Shown one piece after another: positions 25,680-34,966 of a DNA stretch of 64,000 nt; the stretch's first letter is position 1, and each line of letters begins with the position of its first letter. Below the pieces are notes generated by a model. That model worked only from the letters and a program-made list of their open reading frames with translations. It was not told the DNA's origin and did no database searches. The translations under genes were made by a program, and so were the position numbers. The stretch is from Thermohalobaculum sp951813525 (lineage in GTDB: Bacteria; Pseudomonadota; Alphaproteobacteria; Rhodobacterales; Rhodobacteraceae): contig CATOTJ020000002.1 in assembly GCA_951813525.2 (NCBI GenBank), positions 1,426,001 through 1,490,000 on the forward strand, written 5' to 3'.

Positions 25680-26840
25680 ATGCCTGTTATTGACCGCATT
25701 GCCGATTTTTCCGACGAACTGGTCGCCATCCGGCGCGATTTTCATGAACATCCCGAATTGGGCATGGAGGAGGTTCGCACCTCGGCCAAGGTCAATGAAA
25801 TGCTGCAATCCTGGGGGATCGAGACCCATACCGGGATTGGTAAAACCGGTGTTGTCGGCATTCTGAAAGGCGACAAGGGCGAGGGGCGTCGCATCGGGTT
25901 GCGGGCCGATATGGACGCGCTGCCGATTGACGAGCGCACCAACCTTCCGTTTGCCTCGAAGACGCCGGGGGTGATGCATGCCTGCGGCCATGACGCGCAC
26001 ACGACCATGTTGCTGGGCGCCGCCCGGTATTTGGCCGAGACTCGGGATTTTGCAGGCACCGCGGTCTTCATTTTTCAGCCCGCCGAAGAAGGGTTGGGCG
26101 GGGCAAGGGCGATGCTGGCCGACGATCTTTTCGGGCGCTTCCCGTGCGATGAAGTCTACGGGATGCACAACAATCCCAATGGCGAGCGCAATAAGGTTGG
26201 CGTCAAGCCGGGCGAAGCGATGGCTGGCGCCGATTTCTTCGATTTCCACGTGCGCGGCTTCGGCTCGCACGGGGCGATGCCGCAGATGTCGAAAGATCCG
26301 ATCGTCATCGCCTCGGCCCTGGTCAACCAACTGCAGACCGTCGTGTCGCGCAATGTGCCGCCGACGGAACCGTTGGTCCTTTCAGTGACACAAATCCATG
26401 GCGGTGCCGCTTACAATGTCATCCCGTCCGAAGTGACGGTTTCCGGGACGATGCGCTATTTCAATCCCGAAGTGGCGGCGATGGTCCGTCAGCGTATGAA
26501 GGATCTGGCCGCCGGTACGGCGCTGGCTTACGGCATCGAGATTGATCTGGACCTGCGGGAAATCTTCGATGTGCTGGTCAATGACGAAGAACTGAGCCAC
26601 GTCATGCTGGATATCGCCTCCGAGGTTGTGGGCGACCAGAATACATCGGTGACACCCGGCGTGCGGACCGGATCCGAAGATTTCGCCGACATGCTGCGGG
26701 TCGTGCCGGGCGCCTATTGTACGGTCGGGCATGGCGGGACAACGCCGCTGCACAATGACGGCTTTGTCCTGGACGAGGAAATCTTGCCTGTCGGTGCTTC
26801 GATCTATGCCCGGCTGATCGAAAAGCGCACGGCCGCCTGA
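25680..26840 (+). CDS. M20-family amidohydrolase (aminoacylase/hippurate hydrolase type)
   Basis: This 386-residue metallo-amidohydrolase starts at 25680 (MPVIDRIADF) after AAGGAGCG. Metal and catalytic motifs are ADMDALPI, ACGHDAH (101-107) and PAEEG (134-138), with the dimerisation domain in the middle. It cleaves N-acyl amino acids or similar amides in the cytoplasm. It follows the AtuA pair by 118 bp and precedes a second M20 gene by 75 bp. Confidence 0.9.
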   Translation: MPVIDRIADFSDELVAIRRDFHEHPELGMEEVRTSAKVNEMLQSWGIETHTGIGKTGVVGILKGDKGEGRRIGLRADMDALPIDERTNLPFASKTPGVMHACGHDAHTTMLLGAARYLAETRDFAGTAVFIFQPAEEGLGGARAMLADDLFGRFPCDEVYGMHNNPNGERNKVGVKPGEAMAGADFFDFHVRGFGSHGAMPQMSKDPIVIASALVNQLQTVVSRNVPPTEPLVLSVTQIHGGAAYNVIPSEVTVSGTMRYFNPEVAAMVRQRMKDLAAGTALAYGIEIDLDLREIFDVLVNDEELSHVMLDIASEVVGDQNTSVTPGVRTGSEDFADMLRVVPGAYCTVGHGGTTPLHNDGFVLDEEILPVGASIYARLIEKRTAA

Positions 26841-26915
26841 AGGAATATTCAATTGGATGGCGGCCCATTCCGGTGACAAACCATTGAATGTGGCCCCCGC
26901 CAGCGAGGACGAAAA

Positions 26916-28049
26916 ATGGATCTGACCGCCCTGCCTTTCGATATCGACGAGATGGTTGCGGGTCTTCGCCCGTGGATCGAGTGCGAAAGTCCGACCCATG
27001 ATGCGGCGGCGGTCGACCGGATGATCGACCTTGCGGCCTATGATCTGGCTGCGATGGGTGCGGCGGTCGAGCGGATACCGGGGCGAATGGGGTTGGGCGG
27101 CTGTGTCCGTGCGACGTTCCCGCACCCCAACGCCGGGGCGCCCGGCATTTTGATTGCCGGGCATATGGATACGGTACACCCGGTCGGAACGCTCGAAATC
27201 CTGCCTTTCCACCGCGACGGCAATACCTGTTGGGGGCCAGGCATTCAGGACATGAAGGGCGGCAACTTCATGTCGTTGCAGGCGATCCGCGAACTGGCGC
27301 GTGCAGGGATCGAGACGCCTTTACCGGTCACGGTCCTGTTCACCCCCGACGAAGAGATAGGGACGCCTGCGACCCGCGAAGTGATCGAGGCGACGGCGGC
27401 GCGGCAAAAATATGTGCTGGTGCCCGAGCCTGCGCGCCCCGATGGCGGGATCGCCTGGGGCCGGTACGCGATTGCGCGCTTTAATCTGGAAACCGAAGGC
27501 GTGCCGATCCATGCCGGGGTCGACCCCCGTTTGGGCCGATCGGCGGTCAAAGAGATGGCCCGGCGGATCATCCAGATTGAAGACATGACCACCGACGATT
27601 GCACGTTTTCGGTCGGGTGCGTTCAAGCGGCGCAGAAACATGTCAATTGTGTCCCATCGGGTTGCTCCGCCCAGGCGCTGACGATGGCCAAACGCCAGGC
27701 GGATCTGGACGAAGGTGTCGCCAAGATCCTGGCCCTGACCGACGAAACCGCGGACGTGAAGTTCCGCGTCAGCCGTGGAGTGACACGGCCTGTTTGGGAA
27801 CCCTCAGGTGCGGATATGGCGCTGCACGCCCAAGCCCAGGAAATTGCCGCAAGCCTGGGGTTCTCTGTTCCGGCCCAGATGGCAGGCGGCGGGTCCGATG
27901 GCAACTTTACCGGGGCCATGGGAATTCCCACGCTGGACAGTCTGGGTGTGCGCGGCAAGGGTCTGCACACCCTTGGCGAGCATATCTATTTGGACAGCCT
28001 GCAAGAGCGCGGGCGGTTGATGGCCGGCTTGCTGGCCACGCTGGCCTGA
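26916..28049 (+). CDS. M20-family peptidase (carboxypeptidase G2-like)
   Basis: The 377-residue protein has zinc ligands in AGHMDTVHP (H83, D85), GIQDMKGG (D112), DEEIGT (catalytic and ligand glutamates around 146-147) and a late GGGSDGNF. It resembles the glutamate-carboxypeptidase/CPG2 branch rather than the aminoacylase branch of its neighbour. The PQQ dehydrogenase gene follows after four bases, suggesting cotranscription. Confidence 0.88.
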   Translation: MDLTALPFDIDEMVAGLRPWIECESPTHDAAAVDRMIDLAAYDLAAMGAAVERIPGRMGLGGCVRATFPHPNAGAPGILIAGHMDTVHPVGTLEILPFHRDGNTCWGPGIQDMKGGNFMSLQAIRELARAGIETPLPVTVLFTPDEEIGTPATREVIEATAARQKYVLVPEPARPDGGIAWGRYAIARFNLETEGVPIHAGVDPRLGRSAVKEMARRIIQIEDMTTDDCTFSVGCVQAAQKHVNCVPSGCSAQALTMAKRQADLDEGVAKILALTDETADVKFRVSRGVTRPVWEPSGADMALHAQAQEIAASLGFSVPAQMAGGGSDGNFTGAMGIPTLDSLGVRGKGLHTLGEHIYLDSLQERGRLMAGLLATLA

Positions 28050-28053
28050 CATT

Positions 28054-29619
28054 ATGACCGTGCGCATGCGCACGGCCTGGTTCATTTTGGGCGCCGCCCT
28101 GACCGCGGCACCGCTTTTACTGCTGCGCAGCCCATCGCCGGGGACCACACCCATCCAAGGCGTGCGCGATCCAATCGTCCTGCCGGACAATACCGGGGTG
28201 ATCCCTGCCGGAGCGGTCACCAATCTTTATCCGTTGATCTACCAGCGGGTCGACGTGCCCATGCCCACGGGCCGTGCCGGGGCGGTCGCGGCGGCAGGCA
28301 AAACGACACTGATGATCACACGCCAGGGCGCATTGTTGCGCCTGCAAGGCGACAGGTTTCAGGCGTTGCCGGTTCCATTGCCTTTCGATTTGCCGATGTT
28401 GGAGGCAGACCTGCCGATCGCGAAGGTTCGAAATAGGATGGGCGTCTATGATCTGGCGACCCGTGCAAGCGGCGGTGACGGCTGGGATCTTTATATCACC
28501 TATGCGCACCACAATGCGTCCGGTTGCCTGACATTGCGGGTCGCGACGATCACCTTGTCAGAAGCTGCACTGGGTGGCGCCGAAACCGATGCGGAGTGGC
28601 GCGAGATTTTCGCGTCGCAGCCCTGCATCGATACGATCGGCAACAAGATTGCGTTGCTGGGCGGCGGCGCGCTGACAGTCACCGCGGACGACAAGTTGCT
28701 GGTCGGGGTCGGGACGTTTGCCTTGAACGGTGTCAACAATCCCGAGGTGCTGGCCTTTTTGCGGTCGGATGCCAACGACTATGGCAAGCTGATCGAGATT
28801 GATCTGAAATCCGGCGCCAGCCGTCACATCGCCAAGGGTCTGCGCGACCCCAATGGGATGGTCGTTGGGGATGACGGTTCGATCTGGTCCACCGAGCATG
28901 GGCCGCGGGGCGGCGACGAATTGAACCTGGTGCGTGAAGGGGGTGATTACGGCTGGCCGCTGTCGACCTTTGGCACCGACTATGGTCAGTGGGACTGGCC
29001 GCTCGATCCCGATCCGGGGCGGCACGCGCGCTTTATTCCTCCGGCGCATACTTGGGTGCCCTCGCTGGGTGTCTCGTCGGCGTTGATGATCCGTGGTCCG
29101 TCATTTGAAAATTGGCGGGGCGATCTGATTGTCAGTTCGCTGAAGGCCGGTCATCTTTATCGCCTGCGGCTGCGTGACGATCATGTCGTCCTGATGGAGC
29201 CGATCTATATCGGAGATCGAATTCGCGACGTTGCTGAAATGGCCGACGGTTCTTTGTTGGTCCTGCTGGACCGTTTCGATTTTGCACTGCGCATTGTGAA
29301 CGGCAATCAAAGCGAGGCCGCGGCGCGTTTTAAATCGGTCCCTTACCAGGTCGCCTATTGCATTGGATGCCACAAAGTGAAACCGGGCGATCCGGGGATC
29401 GCCGCACCGCTGACCGGATTGATCGGGCGCCCGATCGCGGCAGATGGCAGCGTTGCCTGGTCAGAGGCGCTGCGGTCTGCGGGCGGCAACTGGACCCGGG
29501 ACCGGGTTGCCGCCTTCCTGGAACACCCGCAGCGGTTTGCACCCGGGACGACCCACCCAAAGCTGGATCTCGCCCCATTTCGCCTGTTTGAAACAGTAGA
29601 ATGGCTGGCGAGTAACTAA
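28054..29619 (+). CDS. PQQ-dependent sugar dehydrogenase fused to a C-terminal cytochrome c domain
   Basis: This 521-residue exported protein has an N-terminal hydrophobic signal segment. A six-bladed propeller of the soluble PQQ aldose dehydrogenase type follows, with the signature WSTEHGPRGGDELN near residue 280. The last ~90 residues hold a heme c site, CIGCH at 436-440. The fusion should pass electrons from sugar oxidation directly to heme in the periplasm. The heme domain contains no methionine after CIGCH; the usual PGT-x-M ligand loop reads FAPGTTHPK. A histidine may therefore be the distal ligand. Confidence 0.85.
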   Translation: MTVRMRTAWFILGAALTAAPLLLLRSPSPGTTPIQGVRDPIVLPDNTGVIPAGAVTNLYPLIYQRVDVPMPTGRAGAVAAAGKTTLMITRQGALLRLQGDRFQALPVPLPFDLPMLEADLPIAKVRNRMGVYDLATRASGGDGWDLYITYAHHNASGCLTLRVATITLSEAALGGAETDAEWREIFASQPCIDTIGNKIALLGGGALTVTADDKLLVGVGTFALNGVNNPEVLAFLRSDANDYGKLIEIDLKSGASRHIAKGLRDPNGMVVGDDGSIWSTEHGPRGGDELNLVREGGDYGWPLSTFGTDYGQWDWPLDPDPGRHARFIPPAHTWVPSLGVSSALMIRGPSFENWRGDLIVSSLKAGHLYRLRLRDDHVVLMEPIYIGDRIRDVAEMADGSLLVLLDRFDFALRIVNGNQSEAAARFKSVPYQVAYCIGCHKVKPGDPGIAAPLTGLIGRPIAADGSVAWSEALRSAGGNWTRDRVAAFLEHPQRFAPGTTHPKLDLAPFRLFETVEWLASN

Positions 29620-29770
29620 TATAACCCCACCGCAGCTATCATCTTAATGTATTATAAAAATACCAGCAATCTGTAACGTTTGTCACTTACTCAACTCGAA
29701 ATTGCACGTCTTATTGTTTTACTTCGTGTTCTATTTTTGGGTGTGGCTTTTTTGTAAGTGAGGTTAAATT
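29620..29770 (+). promoter_or_regulatory. AT-rich upstream region of the PI-PLC-like gene
   Basis: This 151-bp spacer is only about one third G+C by my count, against low to mid 60s % around it. It holds TA-rich stretches (TAATGTATTATAAAAATACC) and T-runs. A promoter is likely, but I could not choose one pair of boxes. The composition suggests an acquired segment or a silenced, regulated promoter. Confidence 0.5.
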
Positions 29771-31321
29771 ATGACTACCCAACAATTCGTCTACGCAATT
29801 GCAGGCGCCGAAGATGGCCGGGCGACAACCCGGCTGACGAATGTATATGAACCCAAGCAGCGTCAGACCCCGCCCAGGATTGCGTTTATTGGCGCTGGTG
29901 CCGACGATCCCAGCGCTATCGCGGTCCACGAATATACAAATGATGTGGACGGTGCAGTAACATATGCCCCTGCCGGGGCGCATTTACCGGGCTGGACCTG
30001 CGGCAGCGCGGCATTCCACGCCTGGACCGATGCCGGCGCAGGCCGCCACGGGGTGGCGCCCTATGCACTGCCATCGACTGGCGGCACTGTCTATTTGGTC
30101 GCCCCGCATGACGCGATGCCCGCAGAACATGGCGGTTCTCACTTCCACGGCGCGACCTTTTATGTCGGTTCGGTCGATAAGGGCCGCTGGATGGAGGAAA
30201 CGACCGCCATTCACGCCAAGGCTTTGCGCAATATCTGTTTGCCCTGCGCCCATGATGCCGCGACCGCCAACCTGCAGGACATCAAGACCGACGATAACGG
30301 CGAAGACATCGCCGGGTTCATGAATGCCTTGAAGAGCATCGGTGACGACATTGCCAAGACCGGAATTGGGATCATCATCGATATCCCGCTTTGGCTGTCG
30401 AACAATCTTTTCGGGGTGCTGAAGGGTTTGGGCCGGGCCCAGTCGCAATCCATCGCCGAGCAACTGGACGGCGGCATCCGCGGCTTTGATCTTCGGGTCT
30501 ACTATTACGAGGATAACGACACATTCTACTCCTATCACGGAGCGTTGGGCGAGGAGATTGAAACGGTTCTGAACGAGTTGGAAGCGTTCCTGTCATCGCG
30601 CCCGGGAGAGATCCTTTATGTTACTTTCACCCATTCCCGGCATGTCGACACGCAGGCCCTGAAAGACCGTCTGACGGGCATGATCCAGACCAAGATCGGA
30701 GGCTATGCCTATCAACGCGACGGATCGAACGACACGACGCTGTTCGATCAGACCTATAACGATATCATCGGTCAGGGGACGGCGGGATCCAAGGCGATCA
30801 TCATCTATTCCGAAGCCGTTGGGACCGAATTCTGGCCCAACAGCTATAGCGGCCAGACCAAGAACTCGAAAATCTATGGTCACTATTCCAACACGACCGA
30901 TATCGACGAGATGATCTCGGGTCAGGTTTCCAACTACGATGACGCCGTCCAGAACAGCTATCCGTTTTCGCTGTTCATGACGCTGACGCCGCAGGAAAGT
31001 GATGTCTACGCCCGGGTTGCGGCGGCTGTCGCCGGGCCCCTGGCAGTTGCCGCGCTGCCGGTTGCTGCGATCCCGTTCTATGGCTGGGGCGTTCTTGCCG
31101 CCATCGAAGTTCTGTGCGCCGCATTGGCAATCTATGGCGCGGCTTTGTCCTGGCAGACATTGGAAGATCTGACCGAAAAGTTGAGCCCCGATCTTGCGAC
31201 ATTGGTCGACGACAACTTTGTGCCGGACAGCGGTCCGAATGTTGTGTCGCTGGTCTGGTGCGATTTCTATGAAAAGTCAGGTGTCGTCGACATGGCGATC
31301 ACGCTGTCGCAACGGTCGTAA
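29771..31321 (+). CDS. PI-PLC X-domain-like phosphodiesterase
   Basis: The 516-residue protein has PLC-X hallmarks: a first catalytic-type histidine in LPCAHDAAT (H161), GGIRGFDLR at 234-242, and YSYHG (H256). Residues 1-140 form an N-terminal domain I do not recognise, rich in His and Gly. A strongly hydrophobic Ala-rich stretch at about 415-462 interrupts the C-terminal part and could be a membrane hairpin. There is no signal peptide. The expected reaction is cleavage of a phosphodiester headgroup such as phosphatidylinositol, but the first motif differs from the usual G-S-H-D. It has its own upstream region and terminator. Confidence 0.7.
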   Translation: MTTQQFVYAIAGAEDGRATTRLTNVYEPKQRQTPPRIAFIGAGADDPSAIAVHEYTNDVDGAVTYAPAGAHLPGWTCGSAAFHAWTDAGAGRHGVAPYALPSTGGTVYLVAPHDAMPAEHGGSHFHGATFYVGSVDKGRWMEETTAIHAKALRNICLPCAHDAATANLQDIKTDDNGEDIAGFMNALKSIGDDIAKTGIGIIIDIPLWLSNNLFGVLKGLGRAQSQSIAEQLDGGIRGFDLRVYYYEDNDTFYSYHGALGEEIETVLNELEAFLSSRPGEILYVTFTHSRHVDTQALKDRLTGMIQTKIGGYAYQRDGSNDTTLFDQTYNDIIGQGTAGSKAIIIYSEAVGTEFWPNSYSGQTKNSKIYGHYSNTTDIDEMISGQVSNYDDAVQNSYPFSLFMTLTPQESDVYARVAAAVAGPLAVAALPVAAIPFYGWGVLAAIEVLCAALAIYGAALSWQTLEDLTEKLSPDLATLVDDNFVPDSGPNVVSLVWCDFYEKSGVVDMAITLSQRS

Positions 31322-31350
31322 TCGCGGCGCGTCGAGCCCGGGACTTAAGG

Positions 31351-31379
31351 GGTGGCCGTCAGTTGGCGGCCACCTTTTT
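31351..31379 (+). terminator. Intrinsic terminator of the PI-PLC-like gene
   Basis: An 8-bp stem (GGTGGCCG/CGGCCACC) with an 8-nt loop is followed by TTTTT, 29 bases after the stop codon. It overlaps the last codons of the convergent EamA gene. Confidence 0.8.
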
Positions 31380-32279
31380 CTGCGTCCAGACATATTCGAT
31401 CGCAACACAGAAGCAGATCGCAAAGATTGCAACTGCCTGCAGCCAGGACAGGGGATTGTTCAGGATCCAGACTGCCAGGATCGCAGCGATCACCGGTTTC
31501 AGGAAAAACAGATAATTTGCCCGTTGCGGATCCGGCGCCACCGACAGACCCCAAAGCCACAACGCCATCGCGATGCAGGTGTTCCAGACGCCGATCGTCA
31601 GGATGCCGACCACCTGTTCTTGCGTCTTATCGGCCAGCGATGCGGGGTTAACCCAGATGCCCCAGCCCAGACCGACGACAAACCACAAGATGAAAAAGCC
31701 GATGAAGAACGTGTAGGCCGTCATGCGGACCGGGCCATACGCAACAACCAAGGGGCGCGCCAGGACCAGATAAATCCCGCCTGTTATCCCGCAGCCAAGC
31801 GCCATCAGCGTGCCGACAAGGTCACGCCCGGTAAAACCGAGTTCGGCTTCGAACCCATTGGTCAGCAGCAGCGCGACGCCGATAAAGGCGCCGATACCGG
31901 ATACCATCTTAGGCCGGGTCAGGCGCGTTCCGTTTATCAGCCAATCGGTGACGACATAAAAAATCGGGATTGCTGTGACCATCGTCGCGACCTGCACGAC
32001 CGACGTGAAGTCGAGCGACCAATGGAAGATCAATTGGCTGAGCGACATGATCACAGCAGATTGCAGCACGATCCGCACCCCGTCTTTGCGCAGCGGCGTC
32101 CAGATATCGCGCGCACCCGGCCAGAACTGCGTCAGCACGATCAACAATGTGCCACCGATCATAAAGCGCCAAACACTGAACTCGGGTCCCGGTGTGGCCG
32201 AAATTTTGGCGACAAATTCGGACGAAGCGTGACCAACCACGCCGATCAAACATGCCGCGTATGCTAGGAAACCACGCAT
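31359..32279 (-). CDS. EamA-family (DMT) transporter
   Basis: This 306-residue drug/metabolite transporter has ten hydrophobic helices in two EamA repeats. I start at ATG 32279 (MRGFLAYAACLIG). The C-terminal helix ends in a basic tail. Substrate is unknown; family members move amino acids, nucleosides or other metabolites. A second, distinct EamA gene lies 85 bp upstream on the same strand. Confidence 0.85.
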   Translation of the reverse strand: MRGFLAYAACLIGVVGHASSEFVAKISATPGPEFSVWRFMIGGTLLIVLTQFWPGARDIWTPLRKDGVRIVLQSAVIMSLSQLIFHWSLDFTSVVQVATMVTAIPIFYVVTDWLINGTRLTRPKMVSGIGAFIGVALLLTNGFEAELGFTGRDLVGTLMALGCGITGGIYLVLARPLVVAYGPVRMTAYTFFIGFFILWFVVGLGWGIWVNPASLADKTQEQVVGILTIGVWNTCIAMALWLWGLSVAPDPQRANYLFFLKPVIAAILAVWILNNPLSWLQAVAIFAICFCVAIEYVWTQKKVAAN

Positions 32280-32364
32280 CAATATCTCCGGTAGAGCTCA
32301 GGCCGCTCCGAGCCCGGACGCGAGTTAAAGGGGTTACGGCTGGTCGGGCAACACGAATTTAGCG

Positions 32365-33276
32365 CTATGTTTTGGTCGCTGTTGCGGGCGGTGTGTGCTG
32401 GCGCCGGGCAACCCGTGCCTCGCGATGGGAAATATAGGTGGCCGAAGCAACGATGACACCGCCGCCGACCAGGACATAAGGATCGAGTGCCTCGCTGAAG
32501 ACCACCATCCCCAGAATGGTTGCCCAGACGAGTTGCAGGAACCCGACAGGCTGCGTCAACGTGATCGGCGCGCATTTGAAGGCCTGGGTTAGGGTGAAAT
32601 GCCCGGCCGTTGCAAAGGCGGCGGTCAGGGCCATCCATCCGACCTCGGCCCATGTCGGATCGCGCCATTGCATGATTGCGCCGGGCAACAATGTCAGTGT
32701 GCAAAACAGGGACAGCATAAAGACGATCAGGCCCGAATCGGCGCCATCTGAAAACCATTTCGCCAACAGGAACGACGCTGCAAACATTGGCGCGGCTGCA
32801 AGCTGCGCCAGCTGCCCATTGTTCAATTCTTGAAACCCCGGGCGCAGAATGATCAGCGCACCGATAAACGCGGCCAGAACAGCACCGATCCTGCGCCATT
32901 GCAGGCGTTCGCCCAAAAAGACCGCGGCCCCGATCGTCACGAAGATCGGCGAGATATAGCCGATCGCGGTGACCTCGGCGATCGGAATGCGCGCCATGGC
33001 ATAGAACCACAGCATGACGCCAACACCGTGCAGAACGCCGCGAAGACCATAGAGCTGCCACGACCTCGCGCTGATCCGGGTGCGCCAGACCGATCCGGCC
33101 AGAGGCAGGATCATCAAGAGACCCAGCGCATAGCGTAGAAAGGCGGCCTCGATGTTCGGCAGGTCCGATCCGACATGGCGCACGACACCCGTCACGCCCA
33201 GAAAAAGGAACGTGGTGATCAACATCCAGCCAATCCCCGCGGCAACGCGGTTGGGCGGACTGTGAGTTTCGGACAT
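32365..33276 (-). CDS. EamA-family (DMT) transporter
   Basis: This 303-residue protein has ten hydrophobic helices and two EamA repeats (first near FLRYALGLLMILPLAG, second near GALIILRPGFQ and later LQLVWATILGMVVFSEALDP). It differs from the downstream EamA gene, so the two are not a recent duplication. The substrate is unknown. Confidence 0.85.
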   Translation of the reverse strand: MSETHSPPNRVAAGIGWMLITTFLFLGVTGVVRHVGSDLPNIEAAFLRYALGLLMILPLAGSVWRTRISARSWQLYGLRGVLHGVGVMLWFYAMARIPIAEVTAIGYISPIFVTIGAAVFLGERLQWRRIGAVLAAFIGALIILRPGFQELNNGQLAQLAAAPMFAASFLLAKWFSDGADSGLIVFMLSLFCTLTLLPGAIMQWRDPTWAEVGWMALTAAFATAGHFTLTQAFKCAPITLTQPVGFLQLVWATILGMVVFSEALDPYVLVGGGVIVASATYISHREARVARRQHTPPATATKT

Positions 33277-33491
33277 GAATGGAAACGACCTTTCATGCAG
33301 GCCGCGCGCCTGCGTCTTGCATTTTATCGGCCTGCCGCAGCACTGTCACCGCAAGGGTGTGATTTCGGGATCGGACCTGATCAAACCGGCAGCGGCATTC
33401 GTCGTTCGACAGATGTCCAGCCGAAGCGCGTTAATCCTTGGTTAACCGATCTCGGAGACAGTCAGGAAGCATTTTCCAGGGTTCGAGAGAA

Positions 33492-34901
33492 ATGCAGGAA
33501 AAATCCTATCGACCGGCAATCGTGGTCAGTCCGAAGTGGCAGGCGCTGGGCGGCGCAATGTTCGTTCTTGCGCTGGCCGCGCCAATGGCATTGGTCGGGT
33601 TCACCGGCGATGTGGACACGGTTGGCGAACCTGATCAGGCAAGCACGGCGGGTGCGGTCGGCGACGTAACGCCGGTCCCCGGCGTTTCCGACAAGGCTCG
33701 GTTGATCGCTGAAATTTCCGGCGCCTTGATCGAACCCGGGCGCGGGATCGGTCCGCTGCGTTTGGGTGCGCCTTACAGGCTGGCTCAGGGCAACGACGCT
33801 GATGGCCCGGACGGAACTTCGGAATTTCTGTTGACGGCGGATGACTGGATTGTCGCCGTCACGACTGAGGGGGCAGATCACCGGATCGCCGCGTTGGACC
33901 TTTTGGCCCGCAATTGCGACGAGTTGTCGGTCGGCATGCCGACGGGCGCCGCGGTGCCAAGCACCGGCGATGCAATCACGCTGGGCACACATCTGTCGCG
34001 GATCGACCGGCGTTTTGTCGGCGAGGGTGACACCGGCTGGGTCGATGTGATCCGGCGCGACGGGCTGATCATCGAGTTTTGCCCGGTTACTGCGCTGGTC
34101 AACCAAATCCGGATCGAACCGGCGAATAACAGCGCACCGGTCGCAGTATCCGGTGCGCCGACGGTATTGGGCGGAATTGACGCCGCTGCCAGCGACGTTG
34201 CGCTTCTGCGTGCGCCCGGCGGATCGCAGGCTGCTTCTTTTCAGATTGCGGACAGCCTCGGCACCCCGGGGTTTTTGGCGGCAGAGATTGCGGTGCACCC
34301 GGCGCGCCCTGGCGCGACGACACCGCGTGCAGCACCGTCCGCGCCCATTCACTGGTCGATGGAAGGCTCGCGCACAGGCGGCAAAACGGCAGATCCGGAC
34401 GAAGCGACACGTCTAACGCCGGCGCTGGCCAGGGCGATACTGCCAAGTCATGTTGCCCTGCCCGGTTCGGTCGAGATTCAGAAGCATCTCAATATTGAGA
34501 ATTCGCTGGTCCTGGCGCCATCGCAGCGGCGCGACGTTCAATTCCGCCTATCATTGCTGGGCTATAAAACAGGCGGGGTCGATGGGATCTTTGGCGAGCA
34601 ATCCCGCCAGGCAATCTTGAACGCGCAGGAAGCCTGGGGACAGCGGGCCACCGGGTATCTGAGGGCGGAAACGCTGGCCGCTCTGAAACGGCGATCCCAA
34701 GGCAAGGTCGCTGAATGGCGCGCCCGCAAACGGACCAAACTGGTGGTTGCTTCGCTGGCAAAACCGACCATCAGTGCGCGCATGCCTACACCAAAACACA
34801 GACCCGATTGCCGGCGCGGCGCCGATGGCAAGATCACAGAGAATCAAAGTCTGAGTTGCGATTGGGCGATTCTGGGTGAAAGTCTTTCACAGCTTTTCTG
34901 A
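33492..34901 (+). CDS. Membrane-anchored peptidoglycan-binding protein
   Basis: The 469-residue protein starts at 33492 with one N-terminal helix (GGAMFVLALAAPMALVGF). The middle holds a compact domain (IGPLRLGAPYRLA ... CDELSVGMPTGAAVP) and a low-complexity Pro/Ala/Thr linker. A PG_binding_1 domain lies at about 345-400 (VQFRLSLLGYKTGGVDGIFG). The tail contains paired cysteines (DCRRGADGK ... SCDW). It probably attaches to the cell wall; no catalytic domain is seen. Confidence 0.75.
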   Translation: MQEKSYRPAIVVSPKWQALGGAMFVLALAAPMALVGFTGDVDTVGEPDQASTAGAVGDVTPVPGVSDKARLIAEISGALIEPGRGIGPLRLGAPYRLAQGNDADGPDGTSEFLLTADDWIVAVTTEGADHRIAALDLLARNCDELSVGMPTGAAVPSTGDAITLGTHLSRIDRRFVGEGDTGWVDVIRRDGLIIEFCPVTALVNQIRIEPANNSAPVAVSGAPTVLGGIDAAASDVALLRAPGGSQAASFQIADSLGTPGFLAAEIAVHPARPGATTPRAAPSAPIHWSMEGSRTGGKTADPDEATRLTPALARAILPSHVALPGSVEIQKHLNIENSLVLAPSQRRDVQFRLSLLGYKTGGVDGIFGEQSRQAILNAQEAWGQRATGYLRAETLAALKRRSQGKVAEWRARKRTKLVVASLAKPTISARMPTPKHRPDCRRGADGKITENQSLSCDWAILGESLSQLF

Positions 34902-34932
34902 CGCCGTTCGGCAGGCTCTGGTTTTCGAACGT

Positions 34933-34960
34933 CGCCGCGATGCGGCGCTGCATCGCGGCG
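34933..34960. terminator. Hairpin between the PG-binding gene and purD
   Basis: A perfect 10-bp stem (CGCCGCGATG/CATCGCGGCG) with an 8-nt loop lies between two convergent stop codons. It could serve both strands. No T-run is present. Confidence 0.5.
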
Positions 34961-34966
34961 GCGCCA

